From NCBI GenBank assembly GCA_040901445.1, contig JBBDYQ010000014.1:62001-126000 (forward strand): a stretch of DNA of 64,000 nt. The letters are read 5' to 3'. Under the pieces are notes generated by a model. That model ran no database searches. It saw nothing but the letters and a program-made list of their open reading frames with translations, and was not told the origin of the DNA. Origin of the DNA: Thermoleophilaceae bacterium. GTDB taxonomy: Bacteria; Actinomycetota; Thermoleophilia; Solirubrobacterales; Thermoleophilaceae. The position numbers and the translations under genes were made by a program. Of this stretch, positions 7,479-17,832 are shown piece by piece. Every line of letters begins with the position of its first letter. Position 1 is the first letter of the stretch.

Positions 7479-8372
7479 ATGCTCGGTTCTCGCTCGCCGG
7501 TGACTGATCCAATGTTCGCGTTCGCACAGTTCGAGTTCGGCTTCCTGCTGGGCCCCGCCGACGGTCGCTATCTCCTGCGCGACGAGCCGGGCGCCGAGCC
7601 GCGCCGCGTCGTGGTTCTCGGCACGCTCGGGGCGCCGCAGCGGCGGCTGCTTGGCGGCCGGCGTTCGAAGGCCGTGGAGCGGGCCGAGCCCGAGCCGGTG
7701 CCGACCAACCGGGCCACCCTCATCCGGCCGCTGCCATTCGGCGGCGAGGCCGAGGCGTCGGCGTGGCTCGACGGGCTGCGGAAGGAACGCGGCGCACTCC
7801 AGGCGGAGCGCGACGCCGGCCTCCGCGAGCTCAACCAGGTGATCAGGGCGCACCGGGCCGCGGCGGCCGACGCGTTCGCGCGCGATGTGTCGGCGGAGCA
7901 GGCGCTCGTGGCGCGCGTTGGCTACGGGCGCGGGGAGCAGGTGGCCGACGGGCGCTTCGCCGCCGGCATGGACGTGCCGCGCGAGCGGCCGAAGCCGTCG
8001 CGAAGCGAGCGGATCGCGCCGCAGGAGCAGCTCGCCGCAATGCTCGGCGCGCGCACGGAGCAGCTGGCCTGTGAGGAGCTCGTGCTGCGAGCGCGCGCCG
8101 ACGTGGACGCCGGCCGTCCGCGCGAGGCGGCGCTCGAGACGCGCATCGCGCTGGAGACGGCCATCGCGGAGCTGGAATCCAGCCCTGCGGGCGGGGCGCC
8201 GGCGGAGCTGGCGGAGCTGCGCGGCCCTGTGGGCGAGGCGGCCAACGCCGCCCTGCGCGGGGACCCGCCGGCCGAGCTCATGATCGCCGTCAAAGGGGCG
8301 GTGGAGCTGATGGAGCGCGCCCTGCGCCGCCACCGGGCCGCCGGCGTGCAGCGGGACTTCTCAGGACCTTGA
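7479..8372 (+). CDS. Uncharacterised soluble protein
   Basis: Up to 297 residues. In-frame alternatives are GTG 7500 and ATG 7512; no clear Shine-Dalgarno or -10 site decides. The first 50 residues (FAFAQFEFGFLLGPADGRYLL, split by hydrophobic positions) look like a compact beta domain. Residues 95-290 are Ala/Arg/Glu-rich helix, probably coiled coil. There is no membrane span and no recognised domain. It stands alone between two hairpin-bearing gaps. Coding is supported by strong third-position GC and by lack of a competing frame. Confidence 0.6.
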   Translation: MLGSRSPVTDPMFAFAQFEFGFLLGPADGRYLLRDEPGAEPRRVVVLGTLGAPQRRLLGGRRSKAVERAEPEPVPTNRATLIRPLPFGGEAEASAWLDGLRKERGALQAERDAGLRELNQVIRAHRAAAADAFARDVSAEQALVARVGYGRGEQVADGRFAAGMDVPRERPKPSRSERIAPQEQLAAMLGARTEQLACEELVLRARADVDAGRPREAALETRIALETAIAELESSPAGGAPAELAELRGPVGEAANAALRGDPPAELMIAVKGAVELMERALRRHRAAGVQRDFSGP

Positions 8373-8416
8373 CGCCACGTTGACCGGCGCTTAACCGGAC
8401 GCGGCTCGGCGCGGCC

Positions 8417-8422
8417 TACCGT
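8417..8422 (+). promoter_or_regulatory. Candidate -10 TACCGT
   Basis: TACCGT 50 bp upstream of the TTG of the small gene at 8472, giving a short leader that contains GAGGAG. Confidence 0.35.
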
Positions 8423-8471
8423 GGCGGGCAGTTCGACACGAAGTCCACGTAAATAGCGAGGAGTTTGGACA

Positions 8472-8693
8472 TTGGGCCATTTGCAGCTCACCCTCAAATC
8501 GGGGACGATCCGGGTGATGGCATCACCCTCCCCCCCTATCACCCCTAGGCGTCAGGGCGCGCGCCGGCTCGCGAACGCGATCGAGGCGCGGAAGCGACTC
8601 AACGGAATGAGCCGCGGCCGCGCATGGATCAACGGGCGCGAGGTCGGCGGGCTCGACCCCAAGTACGCCCACCTCGCCCGCAGCTACGACTAG
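8472..8693 (+). CDS. Small basic protein of unknown function
   Basis: 73 residues from TTG, or about 58 from the internal ATG at 8517. GAGGAG lies 8 nt before the TTG. The C-terminal half, with ARRLANAIEARKRLNGMSRG and a WINGREVGG turn, is the part that looks structured. No domain is recognised. The stop overlaps the stop of the opposite-strand sirtuin by 4 nt. Confidence 0.5.
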   Translation: MGHLQLTLKSGTIRVMASPSPPITPRRQGARRLANAIEARKRLNGMSRGRAWINGREVGGLDPKYAHLARSYD

Positions 8694-9201
8694 AGCGCCG
8701 CGAGCACCGCTTCGAGCTCGGCCACCACGTCGCCGCCGAGCTTGACGTCTGCGCGGCGATCGTAGGGCGTCGGCCCCTGCGTGACGAGCGCGAGCCGGCC
8801 GCCGCGGTCGAGCGTGATCTGCGGCAGGCCGTGCACCTCGATCACGCGCTCGCTCCCGGCCATGCGGTGGAGCCGGTCGATGTTCTGGGTGATCACGCCG
8901 CGGATGGCGCCGCGGCGCTCGAGCTCGGCGACGGCCTCGTGCGCCGCGTTGGGGCGCTTGTGGCGCAGGGAGGCGAAGCGGTCCCCGTAGAAGCGCCAGA
9001 AGCGGTCGGGATCCCGCCCCCAGGCGTCGATGTGCGCGACCTCCATCGGGTCCACGTTCTCCCACAGCCCGGTGCCGGGCGAGCGGAAGTCGGGGATCCC
9101 GGACGGCACCGAGATCCCGGCACCCGTGAGGACCACGGCGCGCTCGGACTCGCGGATGAGCTCCGCGAGCCGAGCGGCCTTCTCGCTGGTGACGGCCTGG
9201 C

Positions 9202-9205
<4 letters not shown>
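8690..9205 (-). CDS. Sirtuin with internal deletion of the zinc module
   Basis: 171 residues against about 240 for the family. The NAD-binding GAGISVPSGIPDFRS, TQNIDRLH and the catalytic His in EVHG are intact. From EVHG the frame jumps directly to LPQITLDRGG, the last strand of the Rossmann fold. The four-Cys zinc module and the following segment (about 70 residues, including the usual GTS/GSS loop) are missing without a frameshift. An active NAD-dependent deacylase is unlikely; it may be a decaying gene or a minimal NAD-binding remnant. Its GTG overlaps the stop of the upstream crotonase fusion (GTGA). Confidence 0.8.
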
Positions 9206-10294
<1,089 letters not shown>

Positions 10295-10308
<14 letters not shown>

Positions 10309-11167
10309 AGAACCCCTTCCCGGTCTTCTGCCCGAGGTCGCCGGCCTCGACGAGCTCCTCCATCTTCCGGGAGACGTAGAAGCGGTCCCCGTAGCTGTCC
10401 TTCAGGTGAGCGGCGACGTGGTAAACCGTGTCGAGGCCGAGTAAATCGGTGAGGTAGAACGGGCCCATCGGCGCCGCCTTGCTCTCCTGGACGGTCTTGT
10501 CGACCTCCTTGATGTCCAGGCCCTCCTCCTCCGTCGTGCGCCAGATCTCCGACACCGCGGAGTTGAGGATGCGGTTGACCACGAAGCCGGGGTCCTCGCC
10601 GCAGCGGATGGGCTGCTTCCTGATCTGCTGGGCGAAGTTGGCGGTGGCCTGCAGGGTGTCCTCCGACGTCTCCTGCCCCTCGATGACCTCGATGAGGCGC
10701 ATCATCGACGCGGGATAGAAGAAGTGGAAGCCGACGACCTTGTGCGGACGGCCCGTGGCCTCGGCCATCTCGCTGATGGAGAGCGACGAGGTGTTGGAGG
10801 CGAGGATGGCGTGGCCGGGCGTCACCGTGTCGAGCTCGGCGAAGACGGCCTGCTTGATCTGCATCCGCTCCGGAACGGCCTCGACCACGAAGTCCACGTC
10901 GCCAAAGCCCTCGTACCCGGTGGTGCCCGTGATGCGGCCGGTGATCTCCGAGAGCTGGGCGTCCGCCTGCTCCTGGGTGATCTTCTCCTTCTTCACCAGC
11001 CCGCCGAGCTGGCCCTCGGTGACCTGCCGGGCCTTCTCCAGGCCCGTGTCGACGAACTTCTGCTCCACGTCCTTGAGCACCACGTCGACACCGGAGGAGG
11101 CGATCACCTGCGCGATCTCCCCACCCATAGTCCCGGCGCCCACGACGGCAGCCTTGAATACGTACAT
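10295..11167 (-). CDS. 3-hydroxyacyl-CoA dehydrogenase
   Basis: 290 residues, complete. The N-terminal Rossmann domain has GAGTMGGEIAQ; the catalytic His lies in GFHFFYPASMM with Glu shortly after (LIEVIEGQ). The C-terminal dimerisation domain ends with GQKTGKGFYEHG. It oxidises L-3-hydroxyacyl-CoA with NAD+ in beta-oxidation or in hydroxybutyryl-CoA metabolism. AGAAGGGA 4 nt before the ATG is a good Shine-Dalgarno site, unlike the leaderless genes around it. It leads the three-gene operon with the crotonase fusion and the truncated sirtuin. Confidence 0.9.
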
Positions 11168-11202
11168 GGGTTCCCTTCTGGTTGCTGCGAAGGGTCGGAA
11201 GG

Positions 11203-11661
11203 CTACTCGTACTCCGCGTCCTCCGCCGCCTCCGTGGCGTAGCGGCGGAGCGTGCGCGCGAGGCTGTCCGAGATGGCCCGGCGGATGAAGAGCGCGTTGG
11301 CGATCGCCCGCAGCGGTCCGTGCTGGGTGAGCTCGTACTCGAGCTCCAGCTCGACCAGCGTGCCGTCTTCTGCCGGCGTGAAGGCCACGGCCTGGCGGCC
11401 GGCCATGCGCTCCTCGTAGACGTCGCTCACCAGCCGCCGTCCAGGATCGCGCTCGCGCACCTTCTCGGTGACGCGACCGCGCCCCCCTGGGATCGACTCC
11501 CAGACCACCCGCGAGCCCGGCTGGGGCCACTCCGGAGCCAACTCGAGCCTGTTCCTGAAGCCCTCCATGAAGCTCGGCCAGCGCTGAACGTCGGTCCACA
11601 GCGCCTCGGCGCGCCCCGGCGGGAGCGGAACCGTGATCGTCTCCCGGGCGCGGCTGCTCAT
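11203..11661 (-). CDS. SRPBCC (START/polyketide cyclase-like) protein
   Basis: 152 residues with the helix-grip pattern of SRPBCC proteins: an N-terminal strand (ETITVPLPPGRAEALWTDV), WPSFMEGF, and a long C-terminal helix (SLARTLRRYATEAAED). Such proteins bind a hydrophobic ligand; no catalytic role can be assigned. The ATG overlaps the stop of the PadR gene (ATGA). The pair suggests a ligand sensor/regulator unit, in the way PadR genes often sit with the gene they control. Confidence 0.75.
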   Translation of the reverse strand: MSSRARETITVPLPPGRAEALWTDVQRWPSFMEGFRNRLELAPEWPQPGSRVVWESIPGGRGRVTEKVRERDPGRRLVSDVYEERMAGRQAVAFTPAEDGTLVELELEYELTQHGPLRAIANALFIRRAISDSLARTLRRYATEAAEDAEYE

Positions 11662-12128
11662 CCCCCGTACACCTCGCGCACGATCTCGTCGATGCTGCGC
11701 GCCGTGGAGTCGAGGAACGGGCGCACGTCCTCGCGCAGGCGCCCGTACTCGTCCCGGCCCTTCCTGGTGAGCGAGTAGTACCTGCGGCTGCGGCGCTCGG
11801 GGTGCTCCCACTTCCCCTCGATCAGCCCGCGCGCCTCGAGCTGGCGCAGGAGCGGGTACATCGTGTTGGGGTTCACCGACAGCACGCCCGCGGTCATGCC
11901 GGAGATCCGCTCCATGAGCTGGTTCCCGTAGCTCGGCCCGTTGGAGATGAGGTGGAGGACGAGCAGCGGAAGGACGTCGCGGCGCCGCAGCTCCCCGGTG
12001 AGCGGGTCGGCCGTGCGACCCCCGCGGGGGGGAGGCAGCTCGGCGGCCCCGCGGGCCTCCTCGAGGGTTGCCGCCTCGGCGACGGCGCGCCGCGCGGCGT
12101 CGCGGCGGGACTTGCGCGGCTGGGGCAT
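11658..12128 (-). CDS. PadR-family transcriptional regulator
   Basis: 156 residues. A basic/Ala-rich N-terminus (about 1-50) precedes a PadR winged helix: LPLLVLHLISNGPSYG, then SVNPNTMYPLLRQLEARGLI (split across the recognition helix) and the wing RRYYSLTRKGRDEY. A C-terminal helix for dimerisation follows. PadR proteins repress genes for detoxification or export. Here the co-transcribed SRPBCC gene is the obvious partner. The start follows GGGAGG by several nt; an upstream 115-bp gap separates it from the VOC gene. Confidence 0.85.
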   Translation of the reverse strand: MPQPRKSRRDAARRAVAEAATLEEARGAAELPPPRGGRTADPLTGELRRRDVLPLLVLHLISNGPSYGNQLMERISGMTAGVLSVNPNTMYPLLRQLEARGLIEGKWEHPERRSRRYYSLTRKGRDEYGRLREDVRPFLDSTARSIDEIVREVYGG

Positions 12129-12243
12129 GCGCCGCCATCCTCCCACCCCGTGGGGCCACAACGCTCCGACCGCCGCCCCCGCGGCCGCTCTGGGGGCCTG
12201 AGCCGAAGCGCGCACCGGGGCTGCGCTCACGGCTTGCGCGCGT

Positions 12244-12666
12244 TCACTCCGGCAGCCGCACCGAGCCGTCGCCGGCGACCGTCCAGTGGGGGTTGTGGGC
12301 CACCTCCCACGGATGGCCGTCGGGATCGATGAAGACGCCCGAGTAGCCGCCCCAGAAGGTCTCGGCGCCGCGGCGGCCGATCGTTGCGCCGGCGGCCTCG
12401 GCCTCCGCGATGACGGCGTCGACTTCCTCCCGTGAGCGGGTGTTGAACGCGAGCGTGACGCCGCCCCAGCCGCCGCCGTCCTCCACGACGCTGTCCTCGG
12501 CGAGCTTCGCGCGGTCCCACAGGGCCACGACCATGCAGCCGGCCTGGAAGAAGGCGACATCGTCCCCCTCCTCGGCGCCGGTGGTCCATCCCAGCGCCTC
12601 GTAGAAGGCCCGTGCGCGCTCGAGGTCGCGCACGCCGAGGGTGATGAGGCTCAGTCTCTGCTCCAT
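12244..12666 (-). CDS. VOC/glyoxalase-fold protein
   Basis: 140 residues in two beta-alpha-beta-beta-beta modules (LITLGVRDLERARAFYEALG; second half ending GVFIDPDGHPWEVAHNP). The terminal Glu of PWEVA is a common metal ligand of the family. It could be a glyoxalase-, bleomycin-resistance- or dioxygenase-type protein, and the substrate is unknown. The ATG is fixed by TAGGGT 7 nt upstream. Divergent from the beta-propeller gene. Confidence 0.75.
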   Translation of the reverse strand: MEQRLSLITLGVRDLERARAFYEALGWTTGAEEGDDVAFFQAGCMVVALWDRAKLAEDSVVEDGGGWGGVTLAFNTRSREEVDAVIAEAEAAGATIGRRGAETFWGGYSGVFIDPDGHPWEVAHNPHWTVAGDGSVRLPE

Positions 12667-12673
12667 TCCGGGG

Positions 12674-12679
12674 ACCCTA
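12674..12679 (-). promoter_or_regulatory. -10 hexamer TAGGGT, leaderless start
   Basis: TAGGGT on the minus strand, 7 nt before the ATG of the VOC gene. Confidence 0.55.
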
Positions 12680-12720
12680 CGCCCGCCACGCCATGCCCGT
12701 CTTTTGACGAAAGCCGGTGT

Positions 12721-12726
12721 TACGCT
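12721..12726 (+). promoter_or_regulatory. Candidate -10 TACGCT
   Basis: TACGCT 41 nt upstream of the GTG of the beta-propeller gene, giving a short leader with an AAAAGGG Shine-Dalgarno site. Confidence 0.4.
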
Positions 12727-12767
12727 GGTCGGGCAGGCGCCAGACACGGCGAAACGAAAAGGGACTC

Positions 12768-14864
12768 GTGGGAACAGGGCGGGCAGGGACTCCCGTTCGG
12801 GGGATCGCGGTTGGGGCGATGACGGCAGCGACGATGCTCGCCGTCCTGGTGACCGCTGCCTCGGGCGCGAAGGACGATGTCGACCTGGTCTCACGCGGGC
12901 TGCAGGGCGCCGCCGGCGACGCCGGCTCCCTGTTCGCGTCGATCTCCGCCGACGGGCGCTACGTCGCCTTCCAGTCGGACGCCGCCAACCTCTCGGCGGA
13001 GGACGACAACGGCGTCACCGACGTCTTCGTCCGCGATGTCCACATGGGCACCACCACGCACGTCAGCCGGGCGACCGGCGCTGCGGGGGCCATCGCCGAC
13101 GCGGAGTCCTCCCGTCCGTCGATCTCTGCCGACGGGCGCTACGTCGCCTTCCAGTCGAGCGCCGGCAACCTCTCGGCGGCCGACGGAAACGGCTTCGCCG
13201 ACGTGTACGTGCGCGACCTCCACACGGGCCAGACGACCTACGTCAGCCGCGCGGCGGACGGCACCGACGCCGACGCCGGCTCGTTCAACCCGGCGATCTC
13301 CGCCGACGGCCGCCACGTCGGGTTCGAGTCGGGCGCCGACGACCTCTCCGACCAGGACGACGACAGCGTCAGCAACGTCTACGTGCACGACCTCGAGACG
13401 GGGGCCACCAGCCACGTCAGCCGCGCGACGGACGGCTCCGCCGCCGGCGGCAGCTCCGGCGATCCCTCGATCTCCGACGATGGGCGCCGGGTCGCCTTCC
13501 ACTCGCATGCGGACAACCTCTCGGACGAGGACGACGACACGGTCACGAACGTGTACGTGCGTGACCTGGAGTCGGGTACGACCACCCACGTCAGCCGCGC
13601 GACGGACAACTCTCCCGGCGCCGACGACTCCTTTGGCCCTTCGATCTCCGCCGACGGGCGCCACGTCGCCTTCGAGTCGAACGCGGACAACCTCGTCGAC
13701 GATGCCGGGGCCGGGTTCACCAACGTCTTCGTGCGCGACCTTCAGGACGGCGAGACCACCCACGTGAGCCGGGCGACCAGCGAAGCTCCCGCGAACGGCG
13801 CGTCCGGCGCTCCCTCGATCTCCTCCGACGGCCGCTGGGTCGCGTTCCAGTCGAGTGCGGGCAACCTTTCCGGCGTGGACACCAACGGGGCCATCGACGT
13901 GTTCGTCCGCGACAGCCTGGACGGCACTACCACTCTGGTCAGCCGCGTGGACGGCGCGTCGGGCCCCGTGGCCGAGGCCGGCTCCTTCAACCCGGCGATC
14001 TCCGCCAACGGCATCTTCGTCGCCTTCCACTCGGAGGCGGACAACCTCTCCGGAGACGACGTCGACACGGTCGGCGGCGACGCGGACGTGTTCCGCCGCG
14101 ACGTCCTGGGCGCGGCGCCGGTGAACCTGGCGGCCCCCGAGATCAGCGGTGGCCCCGCGATCGGCGACCTGCTGGCCTGCTCGCCCGGCAGCTGGGCCAA
14201 CGACCCGGCGACGTTCGCCTTCCAGTGGCTCCGCGACGGCATCAACATCCCAGGGGCGATCGCCGCCGTCTACACGATCACCCCCGGGGACGCCGAGCGC
14301 GCCCTCCGCTGCCGAGTGACGGCCACCAGCATCCCCGGCGGCAGCGTCCCGGCGCTGAGCGGTCCGGTCGTCGCGGCGGCCGCTCCCGTCCTGCCCGCCG
14401 TGCCACCCCCCGCCGCGGCGCCTCCCGCAGCGCCACCGCCCGCGGCGTCACCCGTCGCCCCGGCGGCCCCCGCGCCCCCGGCAGCCGGCCCGCCCGCCCC
14501 CACCGCGGTGCCGAGCCGTGCGACCAGGCTGAGGCTGCGCGCCCGGAGCCGGCTGAGCGCGAGGCAGCGCCAGCGCGTGCGCGTGCGCTACACGCTCAAC
14601 GCACGCGGACGCGTCCGCCTGGAGGTGCGCCGTGGGCGCCGCAGGGTCGCGACGCTGAACAGGAACGCCCGCAGAGGCCGCAACACGATCACCTGGAACG
14701 GCCGCGTGACCGCACGCAGGAGCCGGGGCCGTCGCGGGCGTACGCTCGTCGCGCCGCGCGGCCGCTACACGATCGTGCTCACCGCCCGCGGCCGCGACAG
14801 CCAGGTCGCCCGCGACACGATCCGCCTCACGCTGCGAGCGGCCCGGCGCCCCAGCCGCCGCTGA
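12768..14864 (+). CDS. Secreted WD40-like beta-propeller protein with Ig-like and basic C-terminal domains
   Basis: 698 residues. An N-terminal signal sequence (to about residue 35, TAASGA) precedes about seven repeats of roughly 55 residues with the pattern SADGRxVAFxSxAxNLS, DxNGxxDVFVRD and GxTTHVSRATD, typical of PD40/TolB-type blades. An Ig-like module (about 450-530, PGSWANDPATFAFQWLRDG), a Pro/Ala linker and an Arg-rich domain resembling FlgD Ig-like repeats follow. It is probably an extracellular binding protein. GTG is preferred over an upstream frame because AAAAGGG precedes it and the signal peptide begins there. Confidence 0.8.
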   Translation: MGTGRAGTPVRGIAVGAMTAATMLAVLVTAASGAKDDVDLVSRGLQGAAGDAGSLFASISADGRYVAFQSDAANLSAEDDNGVTDVFVRDVHMGTTTHVSRATGAAGAIADAESSRPSISADGRYVAFQSSAGNLSAADGNGFADVYVRDLHTGQTTYVSRAADGTDADAGSFNPAISADGRHVGFESGADDLSDQDDDSVSNVYVHDLETGATSHVSRATDGSAAGGSSGDPSISDDGRRVAFHSHADNLSDEDDDTVTNVYVRDLESGTTTHVSRATDNSPGADDSFGPSISADGRHVAFESNADNLVDDAGAGFTNVFVRDLQDGETTHVSRATSEAPANGASGAPSISSDGRWVAFQSSAGNLSGVDTNGAIDVFVRDSLDGTTTLVSRVDGASGPVAEAGSFNPAISANGIFVAFHSEADNLSGDDVDTVGGDADVFRRDVLGAAPVNLAAPEISGGPAIGDLLACSPGSWANDPATFAFQWLRDGINIPGAIAAVYTITPGDAERALRCRVTATSIPGGSVPALSGPVVAAAAPVLPAVPPPAAAPPAAPPPAASPVAPAAPAPPAAGPPAPTAVPSRATRLRLRARSRLSARQRQRVRVRYTLNARGRVRLEVRRGRRRVATLNRNARRGRNTITWNGRVTARRSRGRRGRTLVAPRGRYTIVLTARGRDSQVARDTIRLTLRAARRPSRR

Positions 14865-14885
14865 GGCCGCCCGAAGGCGGCCTCA
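14862..14885. terminator. 10-bp GC hairpin overlapping the stop codon
   Basis: TGAGGCCGCC, loop CGAA, GGCGGCCTCA. The stem begins at the stop codon of the beta-propeller gene. It has no T-run but is very stable. It shares the GAGGCCGCC arm with the hairpin at 15825. Confidence 0.55.
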
Positions 14886-14920
14886 GGAGACGGCGAGTGG
14901 CCTGGGGTCGGGCCGGGACG

Positions 14921-15004
14921 GCCTCCGGCGCCTCAGCGCGCCGCGGCATCAGCGTCTCGCGGGCGATCACGAGCCGCTGGATCTGCGACGTGCCCTCGTA
15001 CAGC
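14921..15004 (-). repeat. 84-bp direct repeat, copy A (duplicate acyl-CoA dehydrogenase 3' end)
   Basis: Identical over all 84 bases to 15974-16057. On the minus strand it encodes the last residues of the acyl-CoA dehydrogenase (LYEGTSQIQR to near the C-terminus), without the true stop codon. There is no other acyl-CoA dehydrogenase sequence next to it, so it is an isolated duplicate of the gene end. Confidence 0.9.
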
Positions 15005-15102
15005 ACCATGGACGGCGGCCATCAGATAGCCGAGGTCCAGCGCACCGGCCCCTGCGCCTGCTCGCCCCGCTAGCGACGCAGCTGCGACCTCCGGGTGTGC
15101 TT
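15005..15102. other. Short non-coding gap
   Basis: No supported gene between repeat copy A and the nucleotidyltransferase stop codon. Confidence 0.4.
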
Positions 15103-15612
15103 CTAGCAGTCGAGGCCCGGAATCGGCTCGATCGGGAGCGGCCCGTGCTCCGCCTCGAGCGCCAGTAGGTCGTTGCGGTCCTGCGGCCGCCCCGCGAGCC
15201 GTTTGAAGGCGACGATGCTCGCGAGCCCCGCGAGCCGAAACTCGCCGTGGCCGAGATCTGAGATGAGCGCACGATCCCAGACCGTCGCGAAGTCGAGCGG
15301 GGGGCGGCCCTCACGGACGATGTCGACGAGTCCCGCCTCGGTGTGCGCGCGCAGGTGCGGCTGACCCACGAGCATCTCGGCCGTGACCGGCCTGCTGTCG
15401 TGGTCACGAACGCCGCCGAGAGCTTGCAGGGCCGCCACACAGCTCGCGTCGTTGTCCGCGTCGCCCGGGATGAGCAGATCCACGTCACGGGTTGCCCTGA
15501 CGTGACGGTTGGCCACGACCGCGAATCCGCCGATCACGACGAACCGGGCACGGGCCGAGAGAAACGCCCTGGTGACCGCTTCGAGGTCAGGAGGGACGAA
15601 GCCGGCGCCCAT
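15103..15612 (-). CDS. Nucleotidyltransferase-fold protein, possible toxin-type partner
   Basis: 169 residues. RFVVIGGFAVVANRHVRATRDVDLLI is the nucleotidyltransferase core (quoted from 26 contiguous residues only in part: GGFAVV then TRDVDLLI), with the GG turn and DxD metal pair of the MNT/AbiEii-like superfamily. The middle segment (AGLVDIVREGRPPLDF) and SIVAFKRLAGRPQDRNDLLAL match the helical part of the same group. It may adenylylate or otherwise modify RNA or protein. It overlaps the small upstream gene by 26 nt, as in toxin/antitoxin pairs, and lies inside the segment bracketed by the 84-bp repeats. Confidence 0.75.
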   Translation of the reverse strand: MGAGFVPPDLEAVTRAFLSARARFVVIGGFAVVANRHVRATRDVDLLIPGDADNDASCVAALQALGGVRDHDSRPVTAEMLVGQPHLRAHTEAGLVDIVREGRPPLDFATVWDRALISDLGHGEFRLAGLASIVAFKRLAGRPQDRNDLLALEAEHGPLPIEPIPGLDC

Positions 15613-15796
15613 CCTCCGCCCGATCGATGCCGCCCAGCAGCATGGCGGCCTGGCGGGAGAGCGCCACACCGTGGCGCAGCAGCTCCTCGACCGACGCGTC
15701 CGCCGGAGGCCGGAGCGCTCGGCGCTTCTGCTCACCGAGCGCGGTCCACTCAGCCTCATGGCCCGGCTCCAAGAGCGTACGTGGGCGTCGAGTCAC
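15587..15796 (-). CDS. Small partner protein of the nucleotidyltransferase
   Basis: 69 residues, helical and charged (EWTALGEQKRRAL, ASVEELLRHGVALSRQ). No domain is recognised. The GTG start is chosen from TACCAT 9 nt upstream; a longer frame to GTG 15826 is possible. The 26-nt overlap with the nucleotidyltransferase gene and its size suggest an antitoxin-like or subunit role, which is inference from arrangement only. Confidence 0.55.
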   Translation of the reverse strand: MTRRPRTLLEPGHEAEWTALGEQKRRALRPPADASVEELLRHGVALSRQAAMLLGGIDRAEDGRRLRPS

Positions 15797-15805
15797 GACA
15801 CGATG

Positions 15806-15811
15806 ATGGTA
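15806..15811 (-). promoter_or_regulatory. -10 hexamer TACCAT
   Basis: TACCAT on the minus strand, 9 nt before the GTG at 15796. The two-gene module therefore appears to carry its own promoter. Confidence 0.45.
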
Positions 15812-15824
15812 GGCCACAGACGTG

Positions 15825-15853
15825 ACGGAGGCCGCCCCGCGGGCGGCCTCCGT
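15825..15853. repeat. 13-bp perfect hairpin
   Basis: ACGGAGGCCGCCC, loop CGC, GGGCGGCCTCCGT. Located just upstream of the two-gene module. Its arm resembles the hairpin at 14862, so the two similar hairpins bracket the module. It could be a terminator or an element boundary. Confidence 0.6.
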
Positions 15854-15943
15854 GAAGCACTCGCCTGTTGCGAGGAAGATAGCCCCGCGGGGCATCCTGC
15901 CCGCGGTCTCGAGAGGACTCTCGGCCTCCGGCCTCGCGTGACC

Positions 15944-15960
15944 GGCGGGCTCCGCCCGCC
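15944..15960 (-). terminator. Hairpin after the acyl-CoA dehydrogenase
   Basis: GGCGGGC, loop TCC, GCCCGCC: a 7-bp stem directly after the TAA of the minus-strand acyl-CoA dehydrogenase. Confidence 0.5.
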
Positions 15961-17133
<1,173 letters not shown>

Positions 17134-17212
17134 GTGAACGGGCTCCTCGTCCCGGGCGGCCCACGCCACCCGATTGATTCGTCAGTCAAGTTGCCTGGAG
17201 AGGGTACCGAAC

Positions 17213-17350
17213 TCAGCCGAACAGGATGCGGACAGCCGCATAGACGCCCCCGCCGATCGCCGCGACCGACAGCAGCAGGAGCCCGAGCTGCTCCGGGTAG
17301 ATGGCCGGGCGGCTCGGTGCCATGGTCCGGCGGCGGAGGCGGCGCCACAT
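17213..17350 (-). CDS. Small single-span membrane protein
   Basis: 45 residues: an Arg-rich N-terminus (MWRRLRRRTMAPSRP) followed by one membrane helix (LGLLLLSVAAIGGGVYAAV). The basic end predicts an inside N-terminus. The ATG is fixed by TACAGT 8 nt upstream; the shorter ATG at residue 10 is also possible. Function unknown. Confidence 0.55.
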   Translation of the reverse strand: MWRRLRRRTMAPSRPAIYPEQLGLLLLSVAAIGGGVYAAVRILFG

Positions 17351-17358
17351 ACCGTCAG

Positions 17359-17364
17359 ACTGTA
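17359..17364 (-). promoter_or_regulatory. -10 hexamer TACAGT, leaderless start
   Basis: TACAGT on the minus strand, 8 nt before the ATG at 17350. It lies within the 21-bp space between two divergent start codons. Confidence 0.45.
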
Positions 17365-17371
17365 GGGACAG

Positions 17372-17803
17372 ATGGAGGAGGCGTTCGGCACCGTCGTCGT
17401 GGTCGTGGCCGTGGTCGCCGCCGTGGCGGCGATCCTGAGCTACGTGGGCTCGGGGCGCCTCTACCAGGGGATCGGCAAGGGCGGCCTGTCGCTGGACGAG
17501 CCGGACGCGGCCAGGGGCCCCAAGCCGGGGAGCGCCGCCTTCCGGCGCGAGTCCGAGGCCGAGCTGCGTCAGATGCTCGAGGCCAAGTCCTACCGGCGCG
17601 AGCGCCGCGGTGAGGAGCCGCTGGACGTCGAGGCCGAGCTGCACGCCCTCACGCGGTCGCCGGCGACCACTCGGGACGCCGAACTCGAGGAGGAGGTCCG
17701 CCAGCTCGTGATCGCCGGCAACGAGCGGCGCGGCCGCCGCGGCGAGGAGCCGCTCGACGTGGACGACGAGGTGGCCCGCCAGCTTCGCGAACTCGGTGCG
17801 TGA
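17372..17803 (+). CDS. Membrane-anchored protein with a duplicated charged motif
   Basis: 143 residues. One N-terminal membrane helix (VVVVVAVVAAVAAILSYVG) leaves a charged domain on one side. The domain holds two copies of a roughly 30-residue unit: LRQMLEAKSYRRERRGEEPL and VRQLVIAGNERRGRRGEEPL, each followed by DV(E/D). The repeated RRGEEPLDV core suggests an interaction motif. Function unknown; the family was not recognised. It starts 21 bp from a divergent small gene. Confidence 0.6.
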   Translation: MEEAFGTVVVVVAVVAAVAAILSYVGSGRLYQGIGKGGLSLDEPDAARGPKPGSAAFRRESEAELRQMLEAKSYRRERRGEEPLDVEAELHALTRSPATTRDAELEEEVRQLVIAGNERRGRRGEEPLDVDDEVARQLRELGA

Positions 17804-17832
17804 GCGTGCCGCGGATCGGATATAGATAGGGC

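Noticed and set aside
12900-14100. Periodic repeats of about 165 bp
   Set aside because: They are the beta-propeller blades of a protein, diverged at codon level, not DNA repeats.
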